Source: Nitrospirota bacterium
Lineage (GTDB): Bacteria > Nitrospirota > Leptospirillia > Leptospirillales > Leptospirillaceae
Reading direction: 5' to 3'
Assembly: GCA_021801345.1 (NCBI GenBank)
Contig: JAJYYA010000003.1
Location: 1-64,000 of the forward strand
Length of the DNA stretch: 64,000 nucleotides
The position numbers were made by a program, and so were the translations under genes. This document shows, in pieces, positions 51,385 through 60,543 of this stretch. Numbering within the stretch: the stretch's first letter is position 1; the number at the start of each line of letters is the position of its first letter. The notes below the pieces were generated by a model. That model did no database searches and was not told the origin of the DNA. It saw only the letters and a list, made by a program, of their open reading frames with translations.

Positions 51385-52152
51385 TCAGAACAGGGTGATA
51401 TATCCCACCTTGACAGGGATAAGGGTGACCGAGGATGATGAGAGCCCGGAGCCGGAAAAGGGTCCTGACTGATTTTCATAGTCTATTTCGAAGAAAAGTC
51501 CCTGGTGCTTCACCGTCCCGAAGGGAATCATAATTCCCGGACCGACGCGAAAGGCAAAAGCAGTAGCGCCGACACTTTGTCCGTTGCTCGCCGTCGAGGC
51601 ATTGAAGGCGGGACCGAAAGCAAACTCGAGATAGGGAATGATATTGACAGGATTTCCGGCCACCACAAGAGGAAAACCACCGCCATTGGCAAAGAAATAT
51701 TGGGCTCCAAGCAAAACAGGAATGTTGGTGTCATTTCCGAAGGCATGGACCGCAATGCTTCCTGTCAAAGCGAGATTCTTGTAGACGGTATACCCGCCTT
51801 CGAGCCCAACAAGAAATCCTGTACCCAGACCGGTATTTCCGATCGCACCTGTCACTTGGGGGCCAGAAGCCGGAACAAATCCCATGTCGGCCTGAAAAAG
51901 GATTTGTCCGGGAGCGCCGAGCGGGTTCACTGTCTCGGGGGAGCTGGCATCGGTCTGACCTGAAAAATCGGGCAGACCGTCCTGGTTATCTATGTCAATG
52001 GCCCAGGAAGGCGAGGAAAGAAAGATCGCCAGAAAAAAGAGTCCGAGGAGGGGGGAAAGGAGGACCCTCCCTGCCGACCATCGTCGTCGACTGGCGATCC
52101 GGGACGCGGGGCTGGACGAAAAGCGCTCGGAAAGGATGTTCCTCTCCTCCAC
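51385..52152 (-). CDS. Outer-membrane beta-barrel protein
   Basis: A 255-residue exported protein. After a basic N-terminus a hydrophobic signal (VLLSPLLGLFFLAIFLSSPSWA) is cleaved near residue 50. The mature part alternates polar and apolar residues in strands (GFLVGLEGGYTVYKNLALTGSIAVHAFG, IPYLEFAFGPAFNA, GLFFEIDYENQSG) and ends in an aromatic residue, KVGYITLF, as outer-membrane barrels do. The family is unnamed. GTG 52152 is in frame but lacks a Shine-Dalgarno sequence. A GGAGGAG directly after it stands six bases before ATC 52137, an alternative start. Confidence 0.8.
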   Translation of the reverse strand: MEERNILSERFSSSPASRIASRRRWSAGRVLLSPLLGLFFLAIFLSSPSWAIDIDNQDGLPDFSGQTDASSPETVNPLGAPGQILFQADMGFVPASGPQVTGAIGNTGLGTGFLVGLEGGYTVYKNLALTGSIAVHAFGNDTNIPVLLGAQYFFANGGGFPLVVAGNPVNIIPYLEFAFGPAFNASTASNGQSVGATAFAFRVGPGIMIPFGTVKHQGLFFEIDYENQSGPFSGSGLSSSSVTLIPVKVGYITLF

Positions 52153-52280
52153 AATAAAAAACCTCGTCTACTATTAAAGGCCGGCATTTTGAAAAAAGCC
52201 AGGCCCCCGGACCATGATAGAATGGCTCCATGTTATCACGAGTTCAGAAAAACGACAATCTTTTAAAGGAGAGTCCCCTG

Positions 52281-53117
52281 ATGCAAAACTCTGGATCGAT
52301 TCGAGTGACCATCGTTCAGAACAACCCAGACTTTGGTCAGGTGGAAAAGAACATGACCTCCGTCGAAAGCCTCATTTTGGACCAGAAAGACCCGACGAGC
52401 AATCTGGTTGTCCTCCCTGAGCTCTTTGCCACGGGATACCAATTCTTAACGAAAAAAGAAACGTCAGACTTGTCCGAGCCGGAGGATGGGCCCACATTCA
52501 AGTTTCTGTCGAGGCTTTCCCGGGAAACGGGGGCGGTGGTGGTAGGCGGAGTCCCGATCCGAAGACCGGACGGGGTATCAAACGGAGCGCTGGTCGTCTC
52601 GAAAGACCGTCTCCTCGTCTCCTACGACAAGGTCCACCTCTTCGACAGGGAGAGAGACCTTTTTATCGAAGGTCGCTCTCCCCTTCCCGTGGTTGAGACC
52701 CCCTTCGGCCTCCTCGGAGTCATGATCTGCTTCGACTGGCTCTTTCCCGAAGCCCTCAGGTCTTTGGCACTTTCGGGGGCGACCGTTGTCGCCCACCCTT
52801 CCAACTGGGTGCTTCCTTTTGGCCCTCAGGGAATGATTCTTCGTTCTGTGGAAAACCGGGTCTTTACCGTCACGGCCAACCGGGTCGGGACGGAGGCCAG
52901 AGGAGGGCTCCCTCCCCTAAGATACATCGGAGAAAGCCAAATCGTTAGCCCGAAAGGCGAGGTTTTGGCTCGGGCCAGCCAGTCCGAGGCTCAAATTATC
53001 ACGGCCGCGATCCGCCCATCCGAGGCACTTTCAAAAAAGGTCGCGGAAAGAAGCGACTTTTTCGCGCAAAGACGGCCGGAGCTCTATCACCCTGGACTTT
53101 CGAAAAAAGAAGACTGA
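52281..53117 (+). CDS. Carbon-nitrogen hydrolase (nitrilase superfamily)
   Basis: A 278-residue amidase or nitrilase-fold enzyme. The catalytic triad is visible as Glu in LVVLPELFATGY, Lys in YDKVHLFD and Cys in VMICFDWLFPEALR. The segment RSVENRVFTVTANRVG is also typical. The omega-amidase/YafV branch seems closest in character, but the substrate is uncertain. The start is ATG 52281 with AAAGGAG about nine bases upstream. It is transcribed divergently from the outer-membrane protein gene and convergently with trmI. Confidence 0.9.
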   Translation: MQNSGSIRVTIVQNNPDFGQVEKNMTSVESLILDQKDPTSNLVVLPELFATGYQFLTKKETSDLSEPEDGPTFKFLSRLSRETGAVVVGGVPIRRPDGVSNGALVVSKDRLLVSYDKVHLFDRERDLFIEGRSPLPVVETPFGLLGVMICFDWLFPEALRSLALSGATVVAHPSNWVLPFGPQGMILRSVENRVFTVTANRVGTEARGGLPPLRYIGESQIVSPKGEVLARASQSEAQIITAAIRPSEALSKKVAERSDFFAQRRPELYHPGLSKKED

Positions 53118-53120
53118 TCC

Positions 53121-53957
53121 CTAGAAAGGGGGCTCAAAGGGAATATAGGGCAGGGAAGACGGAGAAAAGCGGGAGGTTGTCACAAAACCCGTATGCCCGA
53201 TGATCCTATGGGCTGGGCGAACGCTCTGGGCCCCAAACTCCCAGTCCCGGACAATCGACTCGACTGTCCGGACGAGATGAAAACACCCTGACTCCTGGAG
53301 TGTCAGAGAGAGAGTATGAACCTGCAAAGGGGTCGGCACATAGGTGAGGAGGATGCCGCCCGGACGAAGAACCTTCTTGACATTATCCAGCGCCTTCCAA
53401 GGCTCGGGAAGATCCAGAATGACCCGATCGAAGGAAGACTCCTGAAGCCTCTCCCCGGAAAAGAGCTCCGGATCATACATATCACCCGTCATCAGTGAAT
53501 GGTCGGGCACCCCCCCCGGATCAAGGGTCCGAAGATTCGCCAGCGCCTCCTCGGAATGCTCGGGACGACGCTCGATCGACAGAACCGCCCCCCCGGGACG
53601 AACCATGCGGAGAAGGGAGACGGTGAGCGCTCCGCTCCCGATTCCGGACTCAAGGACCCTGTGGCCAGGACGAATGTCCGCCCACATGAGAATCAGTCCC
53701 TGATCTTTCGGATAGATAATCTGGGTCCGGCGCTTGAGGTTGGAGAGGGACTCGGCATGGGTGGGGCGAAAAGGAAGAACCCAGCCCCCTTTGGGAAGCA
53801 TCAGGGGGAGGCCTTCGGAGGCCGTTTCCATCAAAGTGATATGGGGAAGGGGAGACCCGTCGATATGAGTCTTTTTCCCCGGGGAAAGCGCCGGGATAGA
53901 GACCGTACGTCCGTTGGGCATATAGAGGATGAGGGGTTCACCGGCGAGAAAGGGCAT
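53121..53957 (-). CDS. trmI: tRNA (adenine-58-N1)-methyltransferase
   Basis: Makes m1A58 in the T-loop of tRNA. An N-terminal beta domain leads to RRTQIIYPKDQGLILMWADIRPGHRVLESGIGSGALTVSLLRMV, the diagnostic SAM-binding stretch of TrmI. FDRVILDLPEPWKALDNV and GGILLTYVPTPLQVHTL follow. It is 278 residues, close to the bacterial and archaeal norm. It ends three bases past the convergent nitrilase stop. Confidence 0.92.
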   Translation of the reverse strand: MPFLAGEPLILYMPNGRTVSIPALSPGKKTHIDGSPLPHITLMETASEGLPLMLPKGGWVLPFRPTHAESLSNLKRRTQIIYPKDQGLILMWADIRPGHRVLESGIGSGALTVSLLRMVRPGGAVLSIERRPEHSEEALANLRTLDPGGVPDHSLMTGDMYDPELFSGERLQESSFDRVILDLPEPWKALDNVKKVLRPGGILLTYVPTPLQVHTLSLTLQESGCFHLVRTVESIVRDWEFGAQSVRPAHRIIGHTGFVTTSRFSPSSLPYIPFEPPF

Positions 53958-54052
53958 GAGCGGATCATACAGGAACTCTCAGGGAAAATGAAATCCCTCT
54001 GCGGACAACAACCCCTCGCCTTTCGGAGAAGCTTGCGATTCAAGCGTTAAAT

Positions 54053-54400
54053 TCAGACCGCAATAGGCGTATTGACGGAATCCCTTGAAGCAATGTTGAT
54101 GGCGGCATTCCAGTCGGCATTCAGGGAGAAATCGCATTGGACGCATTGAAATTCGGATTGGGACTTTCGATTCTATTTGGCGATGTGTCCGCAACAGAAA
54201 CATGGCCGGGACGTATTTCGCGAATCGACAAAGAGGATCGGAACCCCGCACATCATGGCCTTGTAAAGGAGGCCGCATTCCTCCCTGTCTTGAAAAACGA
54301 GCTTTCCAATGCGCTCAGAGGATGAAAGACGTTGGTCCACCCCGGTGGAACCGAACCAGGCAATGAAGCGCGACAATAGCCAGTTGGTTCACAGAACATT
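54053..54400 (-). pseudogene. TnpB (IS605-family OrfB) C-terminal remnant
   Basis: The minus-strand frame reads LVFQDREECGLLYKAMMCGVPILFVDSRNTSRPCFCCGHIAK, then one TAG, then NRKSQSEFQCVQCDFSLNADWNAAINIASRD and a stop. This is the end of the TnpB RuvC-like nuclease with its zinc ribbon: two CxxC pairs and the final Asp in ADWNAAINI (ADxNAA in the family). The N-terminal two thirds and the tnpA gene are absent. The in-frame TAG at 54173-54175 lies between the two zinc-finger halves. Confidence 0.85.
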
Positions 54401-54452
54401 TTTCCCGCCTCCCGACCGGATCCCGAAAAACTTTCGGCAGATTCACGGACGA

Positions 54453-54488
54453 CTCTCTCTTGACAATGAGAGAGGGGGATGATGTAAT
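54453..54488 (+). promoter_or_regulatory. Strong promoter with the -35 box inside an inverted repeat
   Basis: TTGACA at 54460-54465 and TGTAAT at 54483-54488 are exactly 17 bases apart. The -35 box lies in the 8-base centre of a perfect 7-bp inverted repeat (CTCTCTC at 54453-54459 and GAGAGAG at 54468-54474), a likely operator. It is on the cytochrome strand, about 150 bases upstream of that gene. Confidence 0.6.
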
Positions 54489-54575
54489 GTGCCGTGTTTC
54501 TCAAACAAATCATCGCAAAAATCCGGAAGTCATCATGCCATCCTCTCTGATTTTCGTTTGAGAAAGCGATCTTAA

Positions 54576-54603
54576 TTGACTCCGTTCATTTGCGATGCAA
54601 TTA
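54576..54603 (+). promoter_or_regulatory. Second promoter candidate of the cytochrome gene
   Basis: TTGACT at 54576-54581 and CAATTA at 54598-54603 are 16 bases apart, ending about 33 bases before the cytochrome ATG. Confidence 0.4.
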
Positions 54604-54635
54604 ATTTTTGATCAACTCTACGGAGGGTCCGTCTT

Positions 54636-55190
54636 ATGAAAACATGGAAAATGGCAGTTCTCGGTGTGGCCGCCATCGGTTTCTCCGCGATGTCCGCCAA
54701 CGCTGGCGAGCTCGACATTCTGAAGCCCCGCGTCCCTGCCGACCAGATCGCCGCAGCCAAAGCAATGAAGCCTCCTTTTGCCGTGACCGCTGACATGATT
54801 GCCAAGGGCAAGGATGTTTTCAACGGTGCCGGAACATGCTATACCTGCCACGGTGCAGCCGGTGACGGAAACGGACCGGGCGCAGCTGGAATGGATCCCG
54901 CTCCCCGTAACTTCACCAACTCCAAGTTCGAGCAGGCCCGCACGGCTGGCGAAATGTACTGGGTTGTCGCCAACGGCTCTCCCCTCCAGCCCGCCATGGT
55001 CGGATTCGTGACCGCAGGCCAGATCACCGAGAAGCAGGCTTGGGAAGCTGTCGTTTATGAAAGATCCCTCGGATGCGGCGGCGACATGTCCTGCGTCGAA
55101 GGTTCCGCCGACTGGGTCAGCAAGCAGCCCGTCAAGGAAGAGGCCGCCGGGAACCTGAAGCCCGAATTCCTCAACACCGCAGCCAAGTAA
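54636..55190 (+). CDS. Periplasmic mono-heme c-type cytochrome
   Basis: A 184-residue exported cytochrome. The signal peptide is residues 1-23, ending SANA. The heme-binding CYTCH is at residues 68-72, followed by GAAGDGNGPGAAG. Met121 in QPAMVGF is a candidate sixth ligand. A Cys pair at 147 and 153 (GCGGDMSC) lies outside the heme motif. It probably carries electrons in the periplasm, in an iron oxidiser possibly between the outer-membrane cytochromes and terminal oxidase; that role is inference. GGAGGG precedes the ATG. It is a single-gene unit with its own promoters and a perfect terminator, suggesting high expression. Confidence 0.92.
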   Translation: MKTWKMAVLGVAAIGFSAMSANAGELDILKPRVPADQIAAAKAMKPPFAVTADMIAKGKDVFNGAGTCYTCHGAAGDGNGPGAAGMDPAPRNFTNSKFEQARTAGEMYWVVANGSPLQPAMVGFVTAGQITEKQAWEAVVYERSLGCGGDMSCVEGSADWVSKQPVKEEAAGNLKPEFLNTAAK

Positions 55191-55208
55191 TCTCTCTATA
55201 TTCAGGGA

Positions 55209-55245
55209 GTACAGGGGGGAATTCCCCCCTGTACTTCTCTTCTCT
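55209..55245 (+). terminator. Terminator of the cytochrome gene
   Basis: A perfect 11-bp stem, gtacagggggg at 55209-55219 and its complement at 55224-55234, with a 4-base loop, followed by ttctcttct. Confidence 0.85.
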
Positions 55246-55708
55246 ACTCTCAAAATATCTTGACAAACCGAGAGGAATTGATATTTAATCGTCATTGACT
55301 CAGTCTTTTAGGTGGTCCCAAGCATCCAATTGCATGAACGTTTCCCCAAAAGCCTCCTTTTCGGAACCAACCTTCCGGCAAAGGGATCGCTTCACGATCA
55401 CCCATCCAAGAGAAAACTTCATCGGCCAACCACGCCTTTCCCTTCCGAAAAAGTCCTTGGAAAAGACCTGAAAGTACAGGCTCTCTCTGGAAATATTCCG
55501 GCCGATTCTTCTGTCAATGCAGGGTGCACAAGAACGCCAAAGAAATGTCTTTAAAGGCAAGCTGCAGTCCTCCGGTCACGGCAGATGCAGGCAGTTCATA
55601 GTCGTAAAGAACCATTGCTTCCCTGCTGAAGCTTGCCGGAAACAATAACGCACCGAACCCGCCACCCGAACCACGTCTTCCAAAAGACGACGGAGGAGCT
55701 CCAGAAAG
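55246..55708. other. Intergenic region upstream of rho
   Basis: About 460 bases without a convincing gene. Minus-strand frames at 55300-55560 (86 residues) and 55514-55795 have no recognisable domain or clear ribosome-binding site. A stretch reading AMVLYDYELPASAVTGG could be a remnant, but I could not place it. The region may serve as a long rho leader, since rho is often autoregulated by leader attenuation. Confidence 0.4.
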
Positions 55709-56980
55709 ATGGACGACAAAGAAAACTGCGTGAACCTCGCAGAACTGAAGGAAAAGAGCATTGCCGACCTGACAGATGTGGCCAAGGCCTACCACATCGA
55801 GGGCGCGGTCAACCTCCGAAAGCAGGATCTCATCTTCGCCATCTTGCAGGCCCAGTCAGAAAAGAATGGGGTCATCTATGGAGAAGGCGTGCTCGAAACC
55901 CTTCAGGACGGGTTCGGATTTCTTCGCTCTCCCCTCTACAACTATCTTCCTGGACCGGACGACATCTATGTCTCTCCCTCCCAGATCCGCCGATTCAACC
56001 TTCGCACGGGGGATACCATATGGGGACAGATCCGACCCCCGAAGGAAGGGGAGCGGTATTTTGCGATGCTCAAGGTCGAAAAGGTCAATTTCGAGGACTC
56101 GGAGGTCGGACGCGAAAAGATTCTCTTCGACAACCTGACCCCCCTGTACCCCATGGAGCGAATCCGCCTCGAGAACTCTCCGGAGGATCTTTCGATGCGG
56201 GTCATCGACCTCCTGACTCCCATCGGAAAGGGACAGCGGGGACTGATCGTCGCCCCTCCCCGTACGGGAAAGACCGTCCTTCTACAGGGGATCGCCAAGG
56301 CCATCGCCAAAAACCACCCGGAAATCTCGCTGATCGTGCTTCTGATTGACGAACGTCCGGAAGAGGTCACCGACATGATCCGCCAGGTCAAGGGAGAGGT
56401 CGTAAGCTCAACCTTCGACGAGCCCCCTCAAAGGCATATTCAGGTGGCAGAGATGGTTCTTGAAAAGGCAAAGCGCCTGGCCGAGTCCCAGAAAGATGTC
56501 GTCATCCTTCTCGACAGCATTACCCGTCTCGCCCGCGCCTTCAACATCATCACCCCTCCCTCGGGCAAGGTTCTTTCCGGCGGTCTCGACTCCAACGCTC
56601 TCCAGCGGCCGAAACGCTTTTTTGGATCGGCCCGGAACATCGAGGAGGGGGGAAGCCTCACCATCATCGCCACCGCGCTCATCGATACGGGAAGCCGGAT
56701 GGACGATGTCATCTTCGAGGAATTTAAGGGGACAGGCAACATGGAACTCCATCTCGACCGAAACCTGGCCGACAGGCGCATCTTCCCGGCGATCAACGCG
56801 ACGACCTCCGGCACCCGGAAAGAAGAGCTCTTGCTGGACAAGGACGATATCAATAAAATATGGATACTTCGCAAGGCAATGAACTCCAACAACGCGCAGG
56901 AAGATATGGAGTATCTCCTGAGCAACATGAAGGGGAGCCGAAGCAACAAGGACTTTCTCGAAAAGATGATGAAAGGCTGA
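55709..56980 (+). CDS. rho: Transcription termination factor Rho
   Basis: A hexameric RNA helicase that ends transcripts. The N-terminal helix bundle contains [11 protein letters not shown], and the RNA-binding domain has [16 protein letters not shown]. The ATPase core shows the Walker A segment [25 protein letters not shown], the Walker [13 protein letters not shown] and the late [10 protein letters not shown]. It is 423 residues. GGAGGAG lies about ten bases before the ATG. It heads a long same-strand run with rpmE, prfA, prmC, murA and his genes. Confidence 0.97.
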   Translation: MDDKENCVNLAELKEKSIADLTDVAKAYHIEGAVNLRKQDLIFAILQAQSEKNGVIYGEGVLETLQDGFGFLRSPLYNYLPGPDDIYVSPSQIRRFNLRTGDTIWGQIRPPKEGERYFAMLKVEKVNFEDSEVGREKILFDNLTPLYPMERIRLENSPEDLSMRVIDLLTPIGKGQRGLIVAPPRTGKTVLLQGIAKAIAKNHPEISLIVLLIDERPEEVTDMIRQVKGEVVSSTFDEPPQRHIQVAEMVLEKAKRLAESQKDVVILLDSITRLARAFNIITPPSGKVLSGGLDSNALQRPKRFFGSARNIEEGGSLTIIATALIDTGSRMDDVIFEEFKGTGNMELHLDRNLADRRIFPAINATTSGTRKEELLLDKDDINKIWILRKAMNSNNAQEDMEYLLSNMKGSRSNKDFLEKMMKG

Positions 56981-57040
56981 GGAAACCCTCTCTCAACAAT
57001 CACCGCCTAAGGCCGATGGCCAATTCAGGGAGATTTTGCG

Positions 57041-57256
57041 ATGAAAAAAGGAATCCATCCGAACTACAGCACCGCCCAGGTCAACTGCGCCTGCGGAAAT
57101 GTTTTTGAAACCCGCACCACCGTCGGCAATCTTCACCTCGATATCTGCAACATGTGTCATCCCTTCTTCACCGGGACGCAGAAAATCATTGATACCGAAG
57201 GCCGCGTGGAGCGCTTTATGAAGAAATACCGGAAAGAAGACGCAAAAAAAGGCTGA
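57041..57256 (+). CDS. rpmE: 50S ribosomal protein L31
   Basis: A 71-residue L31 of the zinc-binding type: MKKGIHPNY, then [12 protein letters not shown] and [15 protein letters not shown] supply the cysteines, ending with a basic tail. The rho-rpmE-prfA-prmC order is conserved across many bacteria. AGGGAG lies upstream of the ATG. Confidence 0.97.
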   Translation: MKKGIHPNYSTAQVNCACGNVFETRTTVGNLHLDICNMCHPFFTGTQKIIDTEGRVERFMKKYRKEDAKKG

Positions 57257-57269
57257 GGACTGTCGCTTC

Positions 57270-58358
57270 ATGGATGTCACACCCGGAATTCTTGAAAAAA
57301 TTATCCCGAGGCTTCAGTCGATGCGGGACCGCTTTGACGAGCTCTCAGGAAAGATGGCGAGTCCAGAGATCGCCCGTTCGCCCGACCAATACCGGAAACT
57401 TGCCCGGGATCAGGCAGAGCTCGCGCCGGTTGTCGAGCTCTACGATCAGTGGAAAAAGCTTCGCAAGGAACAGGATGAACTCGATCAGATCCGGGACGAT
57501 CCACAGATGGCGGATCTCGTGTCGGGAGAGGACCGCAGACTCCGTGAAAGCCTCGAAGGAACGGAACTCCGCCTCGTCGATGCCATTCTTCCCAAGGACC
57601 AGAGGGACGAACGCAATCTCTTTATCGAAATCCGGGCAGGCGCAGGAGGAGAGGAGGCCGCCCTCTTCGCGGCCGAACTCGGACGAATGTACCTGCGTTT
57701 TGTCGAGAAGGCGGGCTATCGCGCCGAGGTTATGGAGTCCAATGAAACGGACATAGGCGGAACCAAGGAATTCATCATTTACATCCAGGGAAAGAACGCC
57801 TTCAGCCGTCTTAAATACGAAAGCGGCGTCCACCGGGTACAGCGCGTCCCGCTCACCGAGGCGGGAGGGCGAATCCATACCTCGACCGTCACAGTGGCGA
57901 TTCTCCCTGAGGCCAGCGAGGTCGAAGTGGCCATCGAACAGAAGGATCTCCGCATAGACACCTTCTGTTCCTCCGGCGCCGGCGGCCAGAGCGTTAACAC
58001 CACCTACTCCGCAGTGCGCATCACCCATATTCCGTCAGGGATCGTGGTGAGCTGTCAGGATGAGCGCTCCCAGCTGAAAAACAGAGCCAAGGCCATGGCC
58101 GTTCTCAGATCGCGCCTCCTCGAGCAGGAGGTTTCCCGACAGAACCAGGAGATCGCCTCGCAGAGAAAAACCCTGGTCGGGTCGGGCGATCGATCCGAAC
58201 GGATCCGAACCTACAACTTTCCCCAGAACAGAGTGACCGACCACCGAATCGGTCTGACGCTCTACCAACTCGACCGGGTGATGGAAGGGGAGATCGACCC
58301 TCTCGTTGACGCTCTCCGGGCCCATGACCGGGCCGAGGAAATCAAGAATTTCTCCTGA
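57270..58358 (+). CDS. prfA: Peptide chain release factor 1
   Basis: Reads UAA and UAG stop codons and triggers peptide release. The GGQ catalytic loop is in DTFCSSGAGGQSVNTTYSAVRI, and the GAGGEEAALFAAELGRMY segment precedes it. The PxT-type anticodon-mimic region lies near VPLTEAGGRIHTSTVTVAI (P-x-T as PLTEAGGR is not diagnostic). The C-terminal RSERIRTYNFPQNRVTDHRIGLT is typical of RF1. It is 362 residues. GAGGA is upstream of ATG 57270. The next gene, prmC, modifies the GGQ glutamine. Confidence 0.95.
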   Translation: MDVTPGILEKIIPRLQSMRDRFDELSGKMASPEIARSPDQYRKLARDQAELAPVVELYDQWKKLRKEQDELDQIRDDPQMADLVSGEDRRLRESLEGTELRLVDAILPKDQRDERNLFIEIRAGAGGEEAALFAAELGRMYLRFVEKAGYRAEVMESNETDIGGTKEFIIYIQGKNAFSRLKYESGVHRVQRVPLTEAGGRIHTSTVTVAILPEASEVEVAIEQKDLRIDTFCSSGAGGQSVNTTYSAVRITHIPSGIVVSCQDERSQLKNRAKAMAVLRSRLLEQEVSRQNQEIASQRKTLVGSGDRSERIRTYNFPQNRVTDHRIGLTLYQLDRVMEGEIDPLVDALRAHDRAEEIKNFS

Positions 58359-58365
58359 AGAGCCT

Positions 58366-59235
58366 ATGATGGGGCAAGGCTCCGTCGGAGACTGGCTCCT
58401 GTGGGGAAAGAAAAGACTCTCGGCCCTCGACGAACCGGAACGGGAAGCGCGCGCCCTGATGGCCGCGCTTCTCGGCTCAGAAACGGCTCCCTGGACACGA
58501 TCGAGGGAATCTCTTGACCCTGGTGCCGCACGCCAGTACCGGGACTGGATCATCCGGAGGTCGGACAGGGAGCCCCACCATCGGATCACGGGGCAGGTCT
58601 CCTTTTTTGGCCGAACCTTTTCCGTCTTCCCGGGGGTTCTCATTCCCCGCCCCGAGACAGAACATCTTGTCGAACTGGCCCTCCGGCACCTCGCTTCCCG
58701 GCACTCCCCCTTCCCGCCTCGCATCCTCGACCTGGGAGCCGGAAGCGGCGTGATTGGAATCTCCGTCCTTCTCGAGCATCCGGATGCTTGGGGTCTGGCT
58801 GTGGAACGGGAGCCGGAGGCCCTTAAGGTCCTGATCGAAAACAGACGTCGTCACGGCCTTTCAAAACGGCTGGCCATCGTCAGGGGCCATTGGGGAGAGA
58901 TGCTCGCCGAGCATCCCTCGTTCGACTGCATCCTTTCGAATCCTCCCTATGTTCCCGAAGGGGAGATCCCCTTCCTTGCCCCCGAGGTCAGGGACTACGA
59001 GCCAAGGAGCGCCCTCGACGGAGGACCGGACGGTCTGGACCCCTATCGATCGATTCTCCCAAGGGTCCTGAGACTAGTCCGCCCGGGAGGCCTCGTCGCC
59101 CTAGAAATCGGGGACAAAATGAAGGATCCATCCGTTTTTTCTGAAATCGTTGCCCTTCCGGAGAGGGGGAAGACTCTTCCCACAATCATCGAGGACGTTT
59201 CCGGACGAAACCGGGTCGTCTTCTGGACCAGATAA
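58366..59235 (+). CDS. prmC: Release factor glutamine methyltransferase
   Basis: Methylates the Gln of the GGQ motif in RF1 and RF2. The SAM loop is ILDLGAGSGVIGISVL, the catalytic motif is ILSNPPYVPEGEI, and IPRPETEHLVE and ALDGGPDGLDPYR are also characteristic. It is 289 residues. ATG 58366 lies seven bases after prfA, with GAAGAG upstream, consistent with the conserved prfA-prmC pair. Confidence 0.95.
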   Translation: MMGQGSVGDWLLWGKKRLSALDEPEREARALMAALLGSETAPWTRSRESLDPGAARQYRDWIIRRSDREPHHRITGQVSFFGRTFSVFPGVLIPRPETEHLVELALRHLASRHSPFPPRILDLGAGSGVIGISVLLEHPDAWGLAVEREPEALKVLIENRRRHGLSKRLAIVRGHWGEMLAEHPSFDCILSNPPYVPEGEIPFLAPEVRDYEPRSALDGGPDGLDPYRSILPRVLRLVRPGGLVALEIGDKMKDPSVFSEIVALPERGKTLPTIIEDVSGRNRVVFWTR

Positions 59236-59244
59236 GGATCCTTC

Positions 59245-60543
59245 TTGGACGCATTCAGAATAGTCGGAGGCCACCCCCTCCGGGGATCGGTAAGGATCTC
59301 CGGATCGAAGAACGCCGCCCTTCCCATTCTCTTTTCCTCTCTCCTCGGCGGATCCTTTACCCTCGGGAGGGTCCCCTGCCTCAGAGACGTCAAAACGACG
59401 CTTCTCCTGCTCGAGCAGCTGGGCATCAAAAACTCCGGGTGTCACCCTGCAAAAGCCTCAGAAGAGCGGGAGGACCGGTGGTCGGAGTCCATCGCCCTGC
59501 ACGAGGGGGACACCTCCGCCTTCGAAGCTCCCTACGACCTCGTCCGGACGATGCGCGCCTCGGTCCTTTGCCTGGGACCTCTCCTCGCTCGACGGCGAAG
59601 AGCCCGGGTCTCCCTTCCGGGGGGATGCCTCATCGGAGCTCGTCCCATCGACATGCACCTCAAGGCCTTCGAGCGCATGGGGGCGCGCATTACAATCCAC
59701 CACGGATACATCGACGCCGAGACCGACGGCCTCGAGGGGTGCGAGATCTCCCTTCCCTATCCCACCGTGACGGGCACCGAAAACATCCTCATGGCCGCCG
59801 TTCTCGCCAAAGGAACGACGACGATCGTCAATGCCGCCGAAGAGCCTGAGGTCACCGATCTTGCACGATTTCTCGTGGCCCGGGGAGCAAAGATCTCCGG
59901 AGAGGGAAGCTCCACCATCCGGATCGAGGGAGTCGACCGCCTCGATTCGACTGACTACACGGTGATGTTCGACCGGATCGAGGCGGGAACCTTCCTCGTA
60001 GGGGCAGCGCTCCTCGGCCAGGGAGTCCGGATCGAAGGAGTCGAACATGCCCCCATCGCCTCCATCCTCGACCTCCTCTCCGCAATGGGGGCCGAACACG
60101 AAAGCACGCCTTCCTCCATCACCCTCGAAGCGATCAGGCGCCCCAGGGGAACCTCTCTGCGCACCCTTCCCTATCCGGGGTTTCCGACCGACATGCAGGC
60201 CCAGATTCTTCCGCTCATGGCGATCGCGGAGGGACCCTCGTCGGTCGTCGAGACCGTCTTTGAAAATCGGTTCACCCATGTCATGGAGATGAACCGGATG
60301 GGGGCAAATATCGAAATCCATGGCTCCCAAGCGACAGTGAGAGGCGGAAGCCGCCTCGAGGGGGCAGCTGTCATGGCATCCGACCTTCGGGCGTCGGCCG
60401 GGCTTGTCCTGGCAGGACTTATCGCCGAAGGCGAGACGGAGGTCCGTCGCGTCTACCATATTGACCGGGGCTATGAGGCCATCGAGAAAAAGCTCGAAGC
60501 CCTCGGAGCCCGTATCAAGCGCGTCCAGGAGGATCAGCCATAA
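59245..60543 (+). CDS. murA: UDP-N-acetylglucosamine 1-carboxyvinyltransferase
   Basis: The first committed step of peptidoglycan synthesis: enolpyruvyl transfer from PEP. GSVRISGSKNAALPILFSSLL carries the conserved Lys-Asn, and RARVSLPGGCLIGARPIDMHLKAF carries the catalytic Cys that fosfomycin targets. FPTDMQAQILPLMAIA and ENRFTHVMEMNRMGANIEI follow. It is 432 residues. The start is TTG 59245, with AAGGA a few bases upstream. It is followed directly by hisG. Confidence 0.96.
   Translation: MDAFRIVGGHPLRGSVRISGSKNAALPILFSSLLGGSFTLGRVPCLRDVKTTLLLLEQLGIKNSGCHPAKASEEREDRWSESIALHEGDTSAFEAPYDLVRTMRASVLCLGPLLARRRRARVSLPGGCLIGARPIDMHLKAFERMGARITIHHGYIDAETDGLEGCEISLPYPTVTGTENILMAAVLAKGTTTIVNAAEEPEVTDLARFLVARGAKISGEGSSTIRIEGVDRLDSTDYTVMFDRIEAGTFLVGAALLGQGVRIEGVEHAPIASILDLLSAMGAEHESTPSSITLEAIRRPRGTSLRTLPYPGFPTDMQAQILPLMAIAEGPSSVVETVFENRFTHVMEMNRMGANIEIHGSQATVRGGSRLEGAAVMASDLRASAGLVLAGLIAEGETEVRRVYHIDRGYEAIEKKLEALGARIKRVQEDQP

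Noticed and set aside
55300-55560. 86-residue minus-strand frame before rho
   Set aside because: No family, signal peptide or clear Shine-Dalgarno sequence was recognised, so it is left as intergenic with low confidence.
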